This document shows positions 55,001 through 64,000 of a DNA stretch of 64,000 nt, in pieces. Origin of the DNA: Hygrophila difformis (Eukaryota; Streptophyta; Magnoliopsida; Lamiales; Acanthaceae); the NCBI GenBank assembly GCA_030278955.1, contig JAOANR010000003.1, positions 55,400,902-55,464,901 of the forward strand, given 5' to 3'. A program made the position numbers and the translations under genes. Position 1 is the stretch's first letter; each line of letters begins with the position of its first letter. The notes under the pieces were generated by a model. It was given only the letters and a program-made list of their open reading frames with translations. It was not told the origin of the DNA and made no database searches.

Positions 55001-55446
55001 CTATCGCACATCCTCCAGTGAACGATCCGGTCTTACTATAAATTACTGCAATTTTTGACACCGTGCGCTTTCGGGCCACAGTTTCTTAACACGAGTAATA
55101 AAAACGTGACAATCTATAAATATATCCTTAATCCCAACTCCGCCTTCATAAATTGGTTTCATTAAATAAAATTGAAAACCAGGATTATTACATTTCAGAA
55201 AATACTCATGCAGTGGGAACTTGTCAAAAGTTTCATGGCAAGGATCTTCAAGACACGAAACTGTCAAAAGTTTCATGCCGGGGAGGTCCATAACGCCGTT
55301 TGAACTCAAAGTTTCCCATCATGAGTAATAAAAAGTGAAATATATCCTTAAACCCCCTTCCCATGAATCATAACTCTTTTCATTTAATAAATTTAACCTG
55401 GGATATTTTAGAAAATACTCGTGTGCGGAAATTGTCAAAAGTTTCA
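52026..55446 (+). repeat. 3' LTR of the Athila-like element, second part
   Basis: Resumes after the second GTCGC and runs to GTTTCA. It lacks about 20 bp present at 18027-18046 and about 17 bp present near 18283-18299 of the 5' LTR, both inside the hairpin repeats. Confidence 0.9.
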
Positions 55447-56205
55447 TGGACCAAGGGGTGTGCCCTAAGCTTCAAAAGCTTTTTGTTGAGAAGTGCCCTG
55501 CTTTGGTTTTGCCACCACTCAACAACTTAGAGGAACTGGAATGCGACAGTAATTTGACTCTAGCTTCAATTCCTAAGTTGGAAAATCTTAAGAGTCTTTG
55601 CGTGAAAGTTGGCAAAGATATGGATTGTATTCCAGGTGGATCACGGAACGTCTCACTAATGTAGAAGTATTGAGTATCGAAGGAGCACATGAGAAATGTA
55701 TCCCAATACATGGGCTGCGAGGATTAAGCTCTCTTCGAGAATTGAAGATTTATAATAGTGAGACATTGTCGTGTTTGCCTGAGGGATGGTTGCGCCATAA
55801 CTCTACTCTCCAGGCATTATTTATTGTGGCTGTCCAAAGTTTGTGGATATACCAGAGGAAATTAAGTACCTACATTCCCTTAGAAAGATAGTCTTTGTAA
55901 ATCTTGAAAAGATGGTATGCATTCCAGATGCTATCAAACATGTCTACTCCCTGGAATCTCTACATCTGTTGGTACTTCCATTGGTTACCGCATTGCTAGA
56001 CTGGTTGGGGGGATTGCCGTCCCTTAATTATCTGTATATTGGTGCATGTGAAAAGATTACATCACTTCCTAATGTTATTCAGGAATGACGAATCTCAAAT
56101 CACTTGGAATCAATGTCTGTCCTGAGTTACAGAAGCGGTGCGAGGAGGGGAAAGGAGAGGGACTGGCACAAGATAGCTCATATTCCACGTTGGTTTATTA
56201 GTTAG
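55447..56205 (+). pseudogene. NLR leucine-rich-repeat fragment, right part, to the C-terminus
   Basis: Starts with the second TGGAC copy and continues the LRR interrupted at 16641 (VCPKLQKLFVEKCPALVLPP, LPSLNYLYIGACEKITSLP), the repeat style of CC-NLR receptors. It needs at least four phase changes (near 55640, 55840, 56085 and 56155) to stay in frame. The last frame ends DWHKIAHIPRWFIS and stops at 56203-56205; the W-KIAHIP block is the usual NLR C-terminus. NLRs detect pathogen effectors inside the cell. This copy cannot make a receptor. Confidence 0.85.
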
Positions 56206-57380
56206 TGATTGGACAAAACATCTGAGCACTGAAATGCTTCTGGACGTCAGGTATATCTGGTGTCTGTTCTTTTTCACAACCAGTGTCTTCTGTTTTTCTG
56301 CAAAATTACTTTTTCTATTGGTTACAAATTTCTTCAGATTAGTTCACAGTGATCCTTCATTTTTTTAGTTGAAACAATAAATAAGTTTTTTTATTCATTG
56401 AGCACATTATCAATCCTTTTAACAAGTTTCTTTTTTCTCAAAGTGTTCATCATATCACCAAATCAATGAATAATTGCACATTTTGTCATTTAATGATCGC
56501 TCTCTTCCTTGAAATATTTATTTTCTGTACAATTCTCAGGCTTCGTCCAAGGCTTAAAAGAAAATCGCATCATTTCCAGAGTCTATTCCAAGGAATGACA
56601 AATCTTCATGTTCTCCGAAGGTAGGTTTGTTTTGGTTTAATAAAAGGGTGATGCAAGGATGGATATGAGAAGAATGATATGATAGCCCTTGATACCTTGT
56701 ATTGCACTGGGTGAATCTTGTAGTCATCGGAGGAAATCTCTTAATTGCCAACTGGCTTTCACATGTTAATCAAATTCAGTCTGCTCTGCATTGCTCTCTC
56801 CCCTGTTTCACAAGTTCCTATACAAATTATCGGAGTGTTTACATGTTTCAGCCTTTCAGGAGCTCAGGTATGCTACTGCTTGTTCTTTACATGCTTCATT
56901 GCTATGCTTTTCTGTATGGTTGTTTTAATTAGGGTTAACTAATGAATTTACCTCTTATTTCCTGCATAAAATAATGTCTTGAAATTAGTTAAGAGCCCTT
57001 CTGCTGAGGAACAAGATTTGATTCTTTCAATACAGTATCAATCCTTCAGAACTTTGTTTTTCTTTGTTCTCATCCATCAGTAGGGTCGCTCTACAACCAA
57101 CACACAGATTCGTGCAGGCGCTCAACAAGTATCAAAGTATCGAATAATCTCAAACTTTGTTTACAAAAACATTAAATACAAAATGATATACATACTTTAA
57201 TGTTTCTATTATCTTTTGATTTTTTACCTATTGGATAAAAGGCTGCTTTTCTATATGCTGGTATTTCCTCTTTTAGGCTTTGAAGTGATCATGTATGGCT
57301 GCCAGACAATCATGTTTTTTTTCCCTAGTTTCTGCATGTCGGCATGAATCAAAATTCACAAACATTTCTTTTATGGTATT
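56206..57380 (+). other. Downstream sequence of the NLR, partly shared with 16289-16435
   Basis: Contains a stretch (56787-56906) similar to the sequence left of the first NLR fragment, and donor/acceptor-like sites, so it may be an R-gene 3' UTR. No further coding region is supported. Confidence 0.4.
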
Positions 57381-57385
57381 GATAC

Positions 57386-58249
57386 TGTTATTGCCATAAC
57401 ATTTCTCTCTGTGCAGATGATGTAGTTTTATGGTTTGTTGAAACTGCGACAGAACTACAAATGGAACTACGCGAGCAGTTACTGACAGTTACTGACAGAC
57501 ATGTGCGGCAGTTACCTGCTCTGTGTGCGCGTTTTAACCGACCCAGACGGATCGAATTCGTTTCTCTGAGTTTATATACCTCTGTTAGATCCTCTGTAAT
57601 TAAGAGTTCCAATTATTGAGTTGTATTTTACACACATTACACATTTTTACACACACTTGAGTCGGTTATTCTCTCCAAGACTTGATTGTTCTATTCTTTG
57701 AGAGAGTTTAGAAAATTCCTTGTGTTCTTTCTGCAAATTGAAGATCATTCCATACTCACCAGGTCTGCGCTACATTGATTCAACAAGATTTATTTGTTGA
57801 GAAAATCTTTCTTCAACACACGATTGAAGAGGCTTCGCGGAAGCGCTCGATGTTTGAAGGAGATGAATTCAGGAGGACTTCTATGCCGAGATGCCATGGT
57901 TCTTGAAGCCTGAACAACCGGAGAATTCAAATTGGAAAGGATCGTCCGGAGACTGAGCTGTGGAGGAATCACGACTGCAGTTTGTCTGCAAACAGGGAAG
58001 TGTTGCATTAGAAGTTTGAATTGGTTGTTTTTTAGTCTTTTAAGTCTAGGTCTTTCTTGTGTATTAGTATAAGTCGCCTGGATTGGTATCCCCCAGACGT
58101 AGATTCGTTGGATCGAACTGGGTCACCAAATTCTTGTGTTTTTACTTTCTGCTGAACACTCTGTGCACACACCACTCGTTATAACGCAGTTCTGACTACC
58201 ACTCGACAACGCGCTTAACACAAGATTTCAGTATTATCTGGGACCGTCA
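57386..58249 (+). repeat. 5' LTR of the gag-only element
   Basis: TGTTATTGCC...GACCGTCA. Has a TTTATATA box at 57571-57578 and the tandem ttactgacag duplication missing from the 3' LTR. Confidence 0.9.
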
Positions 58250-58251
58250 AT

Positions 58252-58263
58252 TGGTATCAGAGC
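58252..58263 (+). promoter_or_regulatory. Primer-binding site of the gag-only element
   Basis: TGGTATCAGAGC, initiator-tRNA-Met complement, 2 bp after the LTR end. Confidence 0.9.
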
Positions 58264-58317
58264 CTGCTCTCTGACGTATTAGAGACGATCTAAAGAAATC
58301 TTGGAATTCTTGGAAAG

Positions 58318-59871
58318 ATGAATAGAGAAGGCGCATCGCTTTCAAGACCACCTTTGTTCGATGGCACCAACTATAGATACTGGAGAACACAGATGAAGAT
58401 TCATCTAATGGCCCTTGGAGATAAAGTATGGGACGCAGTCGAGACAGCCTGGCAACCACCAACTCGACCAGAGACTGCAGCAGCAGGTTCCACAGATCCA
58501 CCTGGTAGTCGGCCAGCAACCCAGGCTGAATATACACAAGCCGAGAAAGATGCCAAGAAAGGAAACTATACTGCCCTTAATGCAATTTTCAGTGCTATGG
58601 ACGAGACGCAATTTCAATTGGTCACCAACCACACGTTAGCTCATGATGCATGGAAAACGCTAGAAGTGATGTACGAAGGTTCTGAAGACGTTCGAGCTAC
58701 CAAATTATAGCAAGTTGAGACCATGTTCGAGAATCTGAAGATGAACAAGGACGAATCAATCTCAACTTATTACGGGAGGTTCAAGGATATTGTAAATCAA
58801 GCCTATTCCTTGGGTTTGATTTATGATAATCAAAAGCTCGTTCGAAAGATGTTGAGGACTCTCACCAAGAAGTATGCCCTGAAGGTTGCTACATTGGAAG
58901 AATTGGATAAGTTGAACACTATTACCTTGGATGGTCTAGTTGAAATTCTTCAAACCTATGAAATGAACCACCTCGAAGAAGAGTAAACAAGGAGTAGTGC
59001 TCTCAATGTGAAAGAAGATTCTGGAGACAGTTCTGAAGATAAGGTAGTCCACCTAATGAAGAAATTGACCAGAGTGCTTCAAGAAAGAAGGAACAAAAGA
59101 AAGACTCAAGATCGCAATTCTGATGAGGTTCAGACGACTGACAGACCACCCCGCAGAGATTCTAAAAGAAAAGACAGCAATAAAAGTGATCGATCAATTC
59201 GAAAGGGGAAAAACCATGAGAAGCCTGACAAATTCACTTCTGTTATATGCCATGAATGTGGAGGAACGGGACACTTTAAATCTGAATGTGCCACGGCCAA
59301 AAGGAAAGAGATGAAGGCAAAGAAAGCATTGCAAGCAACTCTTAGTGATCAAGACGACGATGAGACTCCTGATCAGATCAGTGACACAGAAGAAGTTGTT
59401 GCATTTACGTTGAGAGATGCAAGCCCCACTACATTGGAAGGTATAATCAAATCAATATGTTTTTCACCTAACAAAGATGCTTCTGATTCAGGTGACAGTG
59501 ATGATGAGTATGATCAACTACTTGCTGACTACAATGAACTTAAAGAAGAATTTGAAGCTGCTGTTCGGGAAAATAAGAAGTTGTTGGGACAACTTGCAGA
59601 CGTCGGAATTTCTTATGATGAAGAAGTCGAAAAGAATGAAGAAATTTTAAAGGAGCTTGATTCCCTGAAGAAGCTTAATGGTGATTTGAAGGCTCAAAAT
59701 TCTGATTTGCAAAAGGAGTTAGATGATTTGAAACTCAAGAACGACGAACTTCAAAAGGTAGTAAAAGGTAAAAGTGCTCTTGATGAAATTCTAACTTCTG
59801 GAAAACGTGTTGGAGATCAAACAGGTATAGGTTATATGAAGAAATCACTCCAAGCAATACCATGTTTGTAA
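58318..59871 (+). pseudogene. Copia-type gag with two in-frame stops
   Basis: ATG at 58318. One frame runs to 59871, broken by TAG at 58708-58710 and TAA at 58984-58986. The N-terminal part is the Copia gag (LFDGTNYRYWRTQMKIHL, then AWKTLEVMYEG); the middle continues the UBN2 domain (YYGRFKDIVNQA). A CCHC zinc knuckle (CHECGGTGHFKSEC) lies at about 59249-59290. The C-terminal part is an acidic coiled coil (about 59500-59760, LKEELDSLKKL-like heptads) ending GIGYMKK. This gag-coiled-coil layout is typical of SIRE/Tork-type Copia polyproteins before the protease. The two stops mean this copy would not make full gag. Confidence 0.8.
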
Positions 59872-60221
59872 GTGGAGGATACTTGACTTCGCAATACAAG
59901 GAGACTGGCAGTGACGATGTTTCAATGTCGTCCAGACGACAGAAGGACTGCAATTATTGTCAATTACCTGGACATTCTGCTAACACATGTATCAGAATAG
60001 TAAGAGACTTAATGAATGGTCGAGTTGTTGTTTGGCCATCACAGGAACTTCGAAAAAGGATCAGAGTACAAAGAGTTTGGATTCCAAAGAAGAAATATCT
60101 GCCACTGAAAGATGTTGAGACCACAGGAGAACAACAAGCCATATCAACTAAAGAGAATTTCGGACTTATAATTTCAGAGTCAGAAAGGGAAGGTATTGGA
60201 CCAACCCAGCACAAAGATTGA
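59862..60221 (+). CDS. Second zinc-knuckle ORF of the gag-only element
   Basis: 119 codons in a different phase, overlapping the end of the gag frame by 10 bases. It holds CNYCQLPGHSANTC (C-x2-C-x4-H-x4-C) and a basic region (RKRIRVQRVWIPKKKYLPL). In autonomous Copia relatives a similar Cys-His motif precedes the protease in the same frame, so this is probably the displaced continuation of gag. Nothing resembling protease or pol follows. Confidence 0.6.
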   Translation: MFVSGGYLTSQYKETGSDDVSMSSRRQKDCNYCQLPGHSANTCIRIVRDLMNGRVVVWPSQELRKRIRVQRVWIPKKKYLPLKDVETTGEQQAISTKENFGLIISESEREGIGPTQHKD

Positions 60222-60700
60222 ACCACTTGAGCTTGAGATAAAGATATGTAGCTGTGATGAAGCTGTTACTGAAGTGTTATCATTACTCACAGACTACAGT
60301 ATCAATGGGTAAACAGATTTTATTTTGCATTGATATATTTTTGCGCTTATGAATTTTTGAATGCTTGTTTTTAAGAAGATATTAGGTTATGAACGACACC
60401 TATGAGTTTGATGATTCTTCCATCATGGGGGAGATTTGGTGTTGATGTTGATGCACTTTTGGCTGGTTGTATATTTTCTAGCAGCGCTGACTGCTTGGTA
60501 ACTATTTCTGAACTACTTAGTTTTATCTGCACTGTGATTATGATCTGAATACTTGATGGATGTTGTTTTTGATTCGTTTTGATTATTCTGTAACATCCTA
60601 TTTGTGAATCATATTGTTTTGCTATGATATGATCTCTTATACTCTTTGGACTTAGATAGTTTCAACACCATTTGGTGATGGAATTATCATCTCCACAAGA
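60222..60700 (+). other. Non-coding 3' internal region of the gag-only element
   Basis: T-rich, with no pol remnant recognised. Confidence 0.5.
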
Positions 60701-60712
60701 GTGGGGGAGATT
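60701..60712 (+). promoter_or_regulatory. Polypurine tract of the gag-only element
   Basis: agtgggggagat directly before the 3' LTR; typical Copia tract. Confidence 0.8.
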
Positions 60713-61565
60713 GTTATTGCCATAACATTTCTCTCTGTGCAGATGATGTAGTTTTATGGCTTGTTGAAACTACGACAGAACTACGAACGGAACTACGCGA
60801 GCAGTTACTGACAGACATGTGCGGCAGTTATCTCCTCTGCGTGCACGTTTTAACCGACCCAGACGGATCTAATTCGTTTCTCTGAGTTTATATACCTCTT
60901 TTAGATCCTCTGTAATTAAGAGTTCCAATTATTGAGTTGTATTTTACACACATTACACATTTTTACACACACTTGAGTCGGTTATTCTCTCCAAGACTTG
61001 ATTGTTCTATTCTTTGAGAGAGTTTAGAAAATTCCTTGTGTTCTTTCTGCAAATTGAAAATCATTCCATACTCACAAGGTCTGCGCTACATTGATTCAAC
61101 AAGATTTATTTGTTGAGAAAATCTTTCTTCAACACCCGATTGAAGAGGCTTCGCGGAAGCGCTCGATGTTTGAAGGAGATGAATTTAGGAGGACTTCTAT
61201 GCCGAGATGCCATGGTTCTTGAAGCCTGAACAACCGGAGAATTCAAATTGGACAGGATCGTCCGGAGACTGAGCTGTGGAGGAATCACGACTGCAGTCTG
61301 TCTGCAAAGAGGGAAGTGTTGCATTAGAAGTTTGAATTGGTTGTTTTTGAGTCTTTTAAGTCTAGGTCTTTCTTGAGTATTAGTATAAGTCGCCTGGATT
61401 GGTATCCCCTAGACGTAGATCCGTTGGATCGAACTGGGTCACCAAATTCTTGTGTTTTTACTTTCTGCTGAACACTCTGTGCACACACCACTCGTTATAA
61501 CGTAGTTCTGACTACCACTCAACAACGCGCTTAACACAAAATTTCAGTATTATCTGGGACCGTCA
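60713..61565 (+). repeat. 3' LTR of the gag-only element
   Basis: 853 bp, ending GACCGTCA, followed by GATAC. Confidence 0.9.
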
Positions 61566-61570
61566 GATAC

Positions 61571-62959
61571 CAGTTTCCTTTAATTTTCCTCATCCAGCTA
61601 GAAATTCTTCTGAAAATGACTCGGGATTCCTTTGGTTTATTACTACATGTTATACGATTACAAACCGTTACATCTATTTTTCTGCACTTAAAGTCAGTCC
61701 TACAGTTGAATTAAAAAAAAATAAAAAAACTGCTTGAGTATATAATGCACATTATTCTTGGACATGACCATCTATGTTGTAAAAATCAGCCTTACTATTA
61801 AATTTCCCGCTGAGTTTCTCCTTGTCCTCGCCTATATCTTCTGTAATTTGCTACAACTCTCTTCCTGTAATCAACATGTTGGAACACAAATTAAAAACAA
61901 TGAATGACGTCGAACACTTGTATTGTTTTATTTACGATTATCTTGTGGTATTCTTCAAGAATCCAACAACTAGAATTATATGTGGCCCATGGTTTCTCCA
62001 GCCAACCAGAATTTTTATATTCTTTTCTAGAGGACAAAGAAAAAAAAAAAGCTCCAACAGTATCTTGACAATTTCAGTTTAACTGCATCACCTCTAATTA
62101 AACCTTGTTAATCATCTTCAAAATAAAAAGAAAATTAGTCCTTCTGAATAATGTATTGATAAAATCCTAAAGTAGATCCACTTGGAGTTTTTTCATGTTA
62201 GTTGACATTTTCCTTTTTTTATTTACTGATCAGTCTTACAATTCCTTGCGATAATTGTTGATAAGTTGACTTGTTGTGCATTTTAATGCTATGTTTGCTT
62301 TGTATTATTCAAAAAAGTTACGATTACATTTTCAGATACATACTGTGTGACAAACAGGCGATGGTGAATACGATCCTATGCTTTTTTGCTGCTTTCATTA
62401 AAATTCTCCTCTTTTTGTTTGTGCAGAAGAGACATGCAAGGGGCTCAAGGGAGAAGTTTCATTTGAATTGTCTTTAGACTTGTCAATAAGGATTTTCATG
62501 GTATACTGCTAAATGGATCTGTCCTGTATCTTGGCTCAACAATGTCCAAAACATACTCAGTATTGATGATGAAGATGGGATTAAGAAATCATGTCATTTA
62601 TGTATTGGGTAACAAAAGGTGGCTGGTAATTATGTCCACTCCAACTTGCCAAACTTGTCCTCTTGGCAACGACCACTGGACTCCAATCTCGGTCATGTTC
62701 TCTGCCCCCGGTTTAGGTGTTAGAATTCCAGATTCACAAGTTGTATCATTAATTAATGTATGGTAGATGAGAAATTAAGTGGGTCCTAACATTTATGTAT
62801 GGGCCATGGCGAAATTAAGTGGTTCATGTTACAGTGAATCAATTCTTTTGTGTGTATTAGAGTTGGGACTATTTTCTATTTAGTTTTTGTTTTAAAAATC
62901 TCCCTTTCCACAATCTTAGAGATAATGACCACTTATTGTTTTGACTCTTTGTTAACTAA
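61571..62959. other. AT-rich intergenic sequence
   Basis: Continues the target sequence of the gag-only element. Only short frames; none has a recognised motif. Confidence 0.5.
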
Positions 62960-63410
62960 TATATCAAGTGTGGTAACCAACATCCATAGTATGTGGTACC
63001 AACATACCAAATCTGTAGTAATCAAACTGTAGATGTATGGTAACCAATATAAATGAATGTTGTAATAAATATACCAAGTGTGATATGTGTCAAATTCTAG
63101 ATGTGGGGTAACAAAAAAAATAATAAGAATATATGGTAACCAATAATGAGACTGAGTGATAATTAACTAACATACATAGAATATGATAACCAATATAGTA
63201 GGAATGTGGTAACCAATATACCCAGAATGTGGTAACAAAACACAAGATGTGTGCTATTCAATGTATCATGAATGTGTTAACCAAATTCTAAATGTGTGGT
63301 AACTACTATACATAGTAGTATACAATAATCAACATATGAAACTATGTGGTAACCAATATATCATGAATGTAGTAATAAGTATACATAGAATGTGGTAATG
63401 AATATACAAG
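62960..63410. repeat. Degenerate minisatellite (atgtggtaaccaatatac unit)
   Basis: About 20 irregular copies of a 20-24-bp unit with core atGTGGTAACCAATATAcatag, with varied spacing and point changes. AT-rich, non-coding. Confidence 0.8.
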
Positions 63411-63760
63411 TTACTCCTATAAAGTAATTAAATTTTTGTCCGCCATAACTCTAGCTTTTTCAAACTGGGGCCTTGACTACAAGAAAATTCTTCGGAGGGT
63501 GCACTATCAATTTTCCCCCAATTCTAATAGAAACAATAGTTGAAATAAAAACAGTAGCGCAAAGACAAAACTGAGGAAATACAGAGAAGCTACGGATTGA
63601 TATATGTAGGTAAATTAATTATTGTTTGACATATTATACATTAGTACTTATAATGAAACAAGTTAGTTGATGAAAAATCGCGGGCAGTCTTACAACCATT
63701 GAGCCAATATGATTGTCAATATCCAACAAGTTTTGTTAGAAATCAATGCAAACTTAATAA

Positions 63761-64000
63761 TGTTACAAGTGTCATTAAATAGAATATTTTAGAATAATGA
63801 AGAAATGGACTTGTGTAGAAGTCCATAGAAAAATCTAGATTAAGTATTAAAATAATCTTATTAGAATATTCTAGAAAATGGGGGAGTAATATAGAATAAT
63901 CTAGAGAATAATTAATTATGATATTTATAGAATTCTCTAGAAACTTGCTCACCCTATAAATAGGGGTGACCCCCCCTCATTTGTAAGTGTGGTGAGTTGA
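63761..64000 (+). mobile_element. Possible start of a further LTR, cut by the window edge
   Basis: From TGTTACAAGT the sequence has the look of a short Copia LTR: repeated agaata/ctagaa motifs, a trimeric GAAtaTTCtaGAA heat-shock-element-like site at 63864-63876, and a TATAAATA box at 63955-63962 followed by ggggtgacc. The second LTR, primer site and TSD lie outside the window, so this is tentative. Confidence 0.4.

Larger units (their letters stand above)
16642..55446 (+). mobile_element. Athila-like Ty3/Gypsy element, non-autonomous, with two nested insertions
   Basis: Bounded by LTRs starting TGATAATGG and ending GTTTCA, with TSD TGGAC. The primer site directly after the 5' LTR (TGGCGCCGTTGCCGGGGA) is that used by Athila-group elements (tRNA-Asp type). 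After removing a Tekay element (22561-33798) and a pol-less element (42005-52020), about 17.5 kb of its own sequence remains. No gag, protease, reverse transcriptase, RNase H or integrase is seen. Its only long coding region is a predicted spliced ORF at 22328-39206. It belongs to the large non-autonomous (LARD-like) class but with a long non-canonical ORF. It would need polymerase in trans. Confidence 0.85.
57386..61565 (+). mobile_element. Gag-only Copia-type element (TR-GAG-like)
   Basis: 4180 bp with LTRs at 57386-58249 (864 bp) and 60713-61565 (853 bp), TSD GATAC (57381-57385 and 61566-61570), a tRNA-Met primer site and a G-rich purine tract. The internal 2.46 kb holds gag-type sequence only; integrase, RT and RNase H are absent. 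This matches the published class of terminal-repeat retrotransposons with a GAG domain, here Copia-like. The LTRs differ by several bases and a 10-bp duplication, so it is not very recent. Confidence 0.9.

Noticed and set aside
55447..56205. A complete small LRR gene on its own
   Set aside because: It begins inside an LRR at the TSD, lacks any start or NB-ARC, and needs several phase changes. It is the 3' part of an interrupted NLR.
62960..63410. CRISPR-like array
   Set aside because: Units vary in length and sequence with no conserved repeat/unique spacer pattern. A plant minisatellite fits.

Overview
The window looks like nuclear DNA of a dicot plant. It holds plant resistance-type genes (an LRR receptor-like protein and the LRR part of an NLR), Stowaway-like MITEs, a fossil plant pararetrovirus and five LTR retrotransposons of plant type, each flanked by a perfect 5-bp target-site duplication (TSD). 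I see no bacterial-type gene organisation, rRNA, tRNA gene or CRISPR array. The species cannot be told from the sequence; an asterid is only a guess.

Layout. Positions 650-7450 hold a degraded endogenous caulimovirid: a tRNA-Met primer site, small leader ORFs, a coat-protein-like ORF with a zinc knuckle, a 30K-type movement-protein-like ORF, a downstream ORF of uncertain function and an as-1/TATA promoter. The reverse transcriptase is missing. The leader occurs twice, in direct orientation. The unit is broken by stops, frameshifts, a MITE (2584-2842) and a reversed LTR fragment (4384-5402). A second MITE lies at 7866-8123. At 8639-11140 is an LRR receptor-like protein gene with one in-frame TAG. 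A minus-strand Copia element (11272-15982, TSD ATTTG) lies just after it.

Positions 16436-56205 are one NLR LRR region split by a 38.8-kb nested insertion. The host of the nest is an Athila-like Ty3/Gypsy element (16642-55446, TSD TGGAC, 4.6-kb LTRs, primer site TGGCGCCGTTGCCGGGGA). It has no recognisable gag-pol. It carries a predicted spliced gene: a 44-nt exon at 22328-22371 and a long exon from 35014, coding about 1.2-1.4 thousand residues, with a C-terminal region resembling the plant 'Transposase_32' domain. A minus-strand Tekay-type chromovirus (22561-33798, TSD AGGGG, no LTR difference seen) sits inside the predicted intron. A pol-less element with 3586-bp LTRs (42005-52020, TSD GTCGC, six LTR differences seen) sits inside the 3' LTR.

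From 56206 to the end are R-gene downstream sequence, a Copia-type gag-only element (57386-61565, TSD GATAC), AT-rich sequence, a degenerate minisatellite (62960-63410), and at the edge what may be the start of another LTR with a heat-shock-element-like motif and TATA box.

The resistance genes appear inactive. The most unusual material is (i) the spliced non-gag ORF of the Athila-like element with its own promoter-like module, (ii) clusters of short GTCGCGG hairpins in its LTR and leader, and (iii) small coiled-coil ORFs about 460 bp after the primer site in two different elements.
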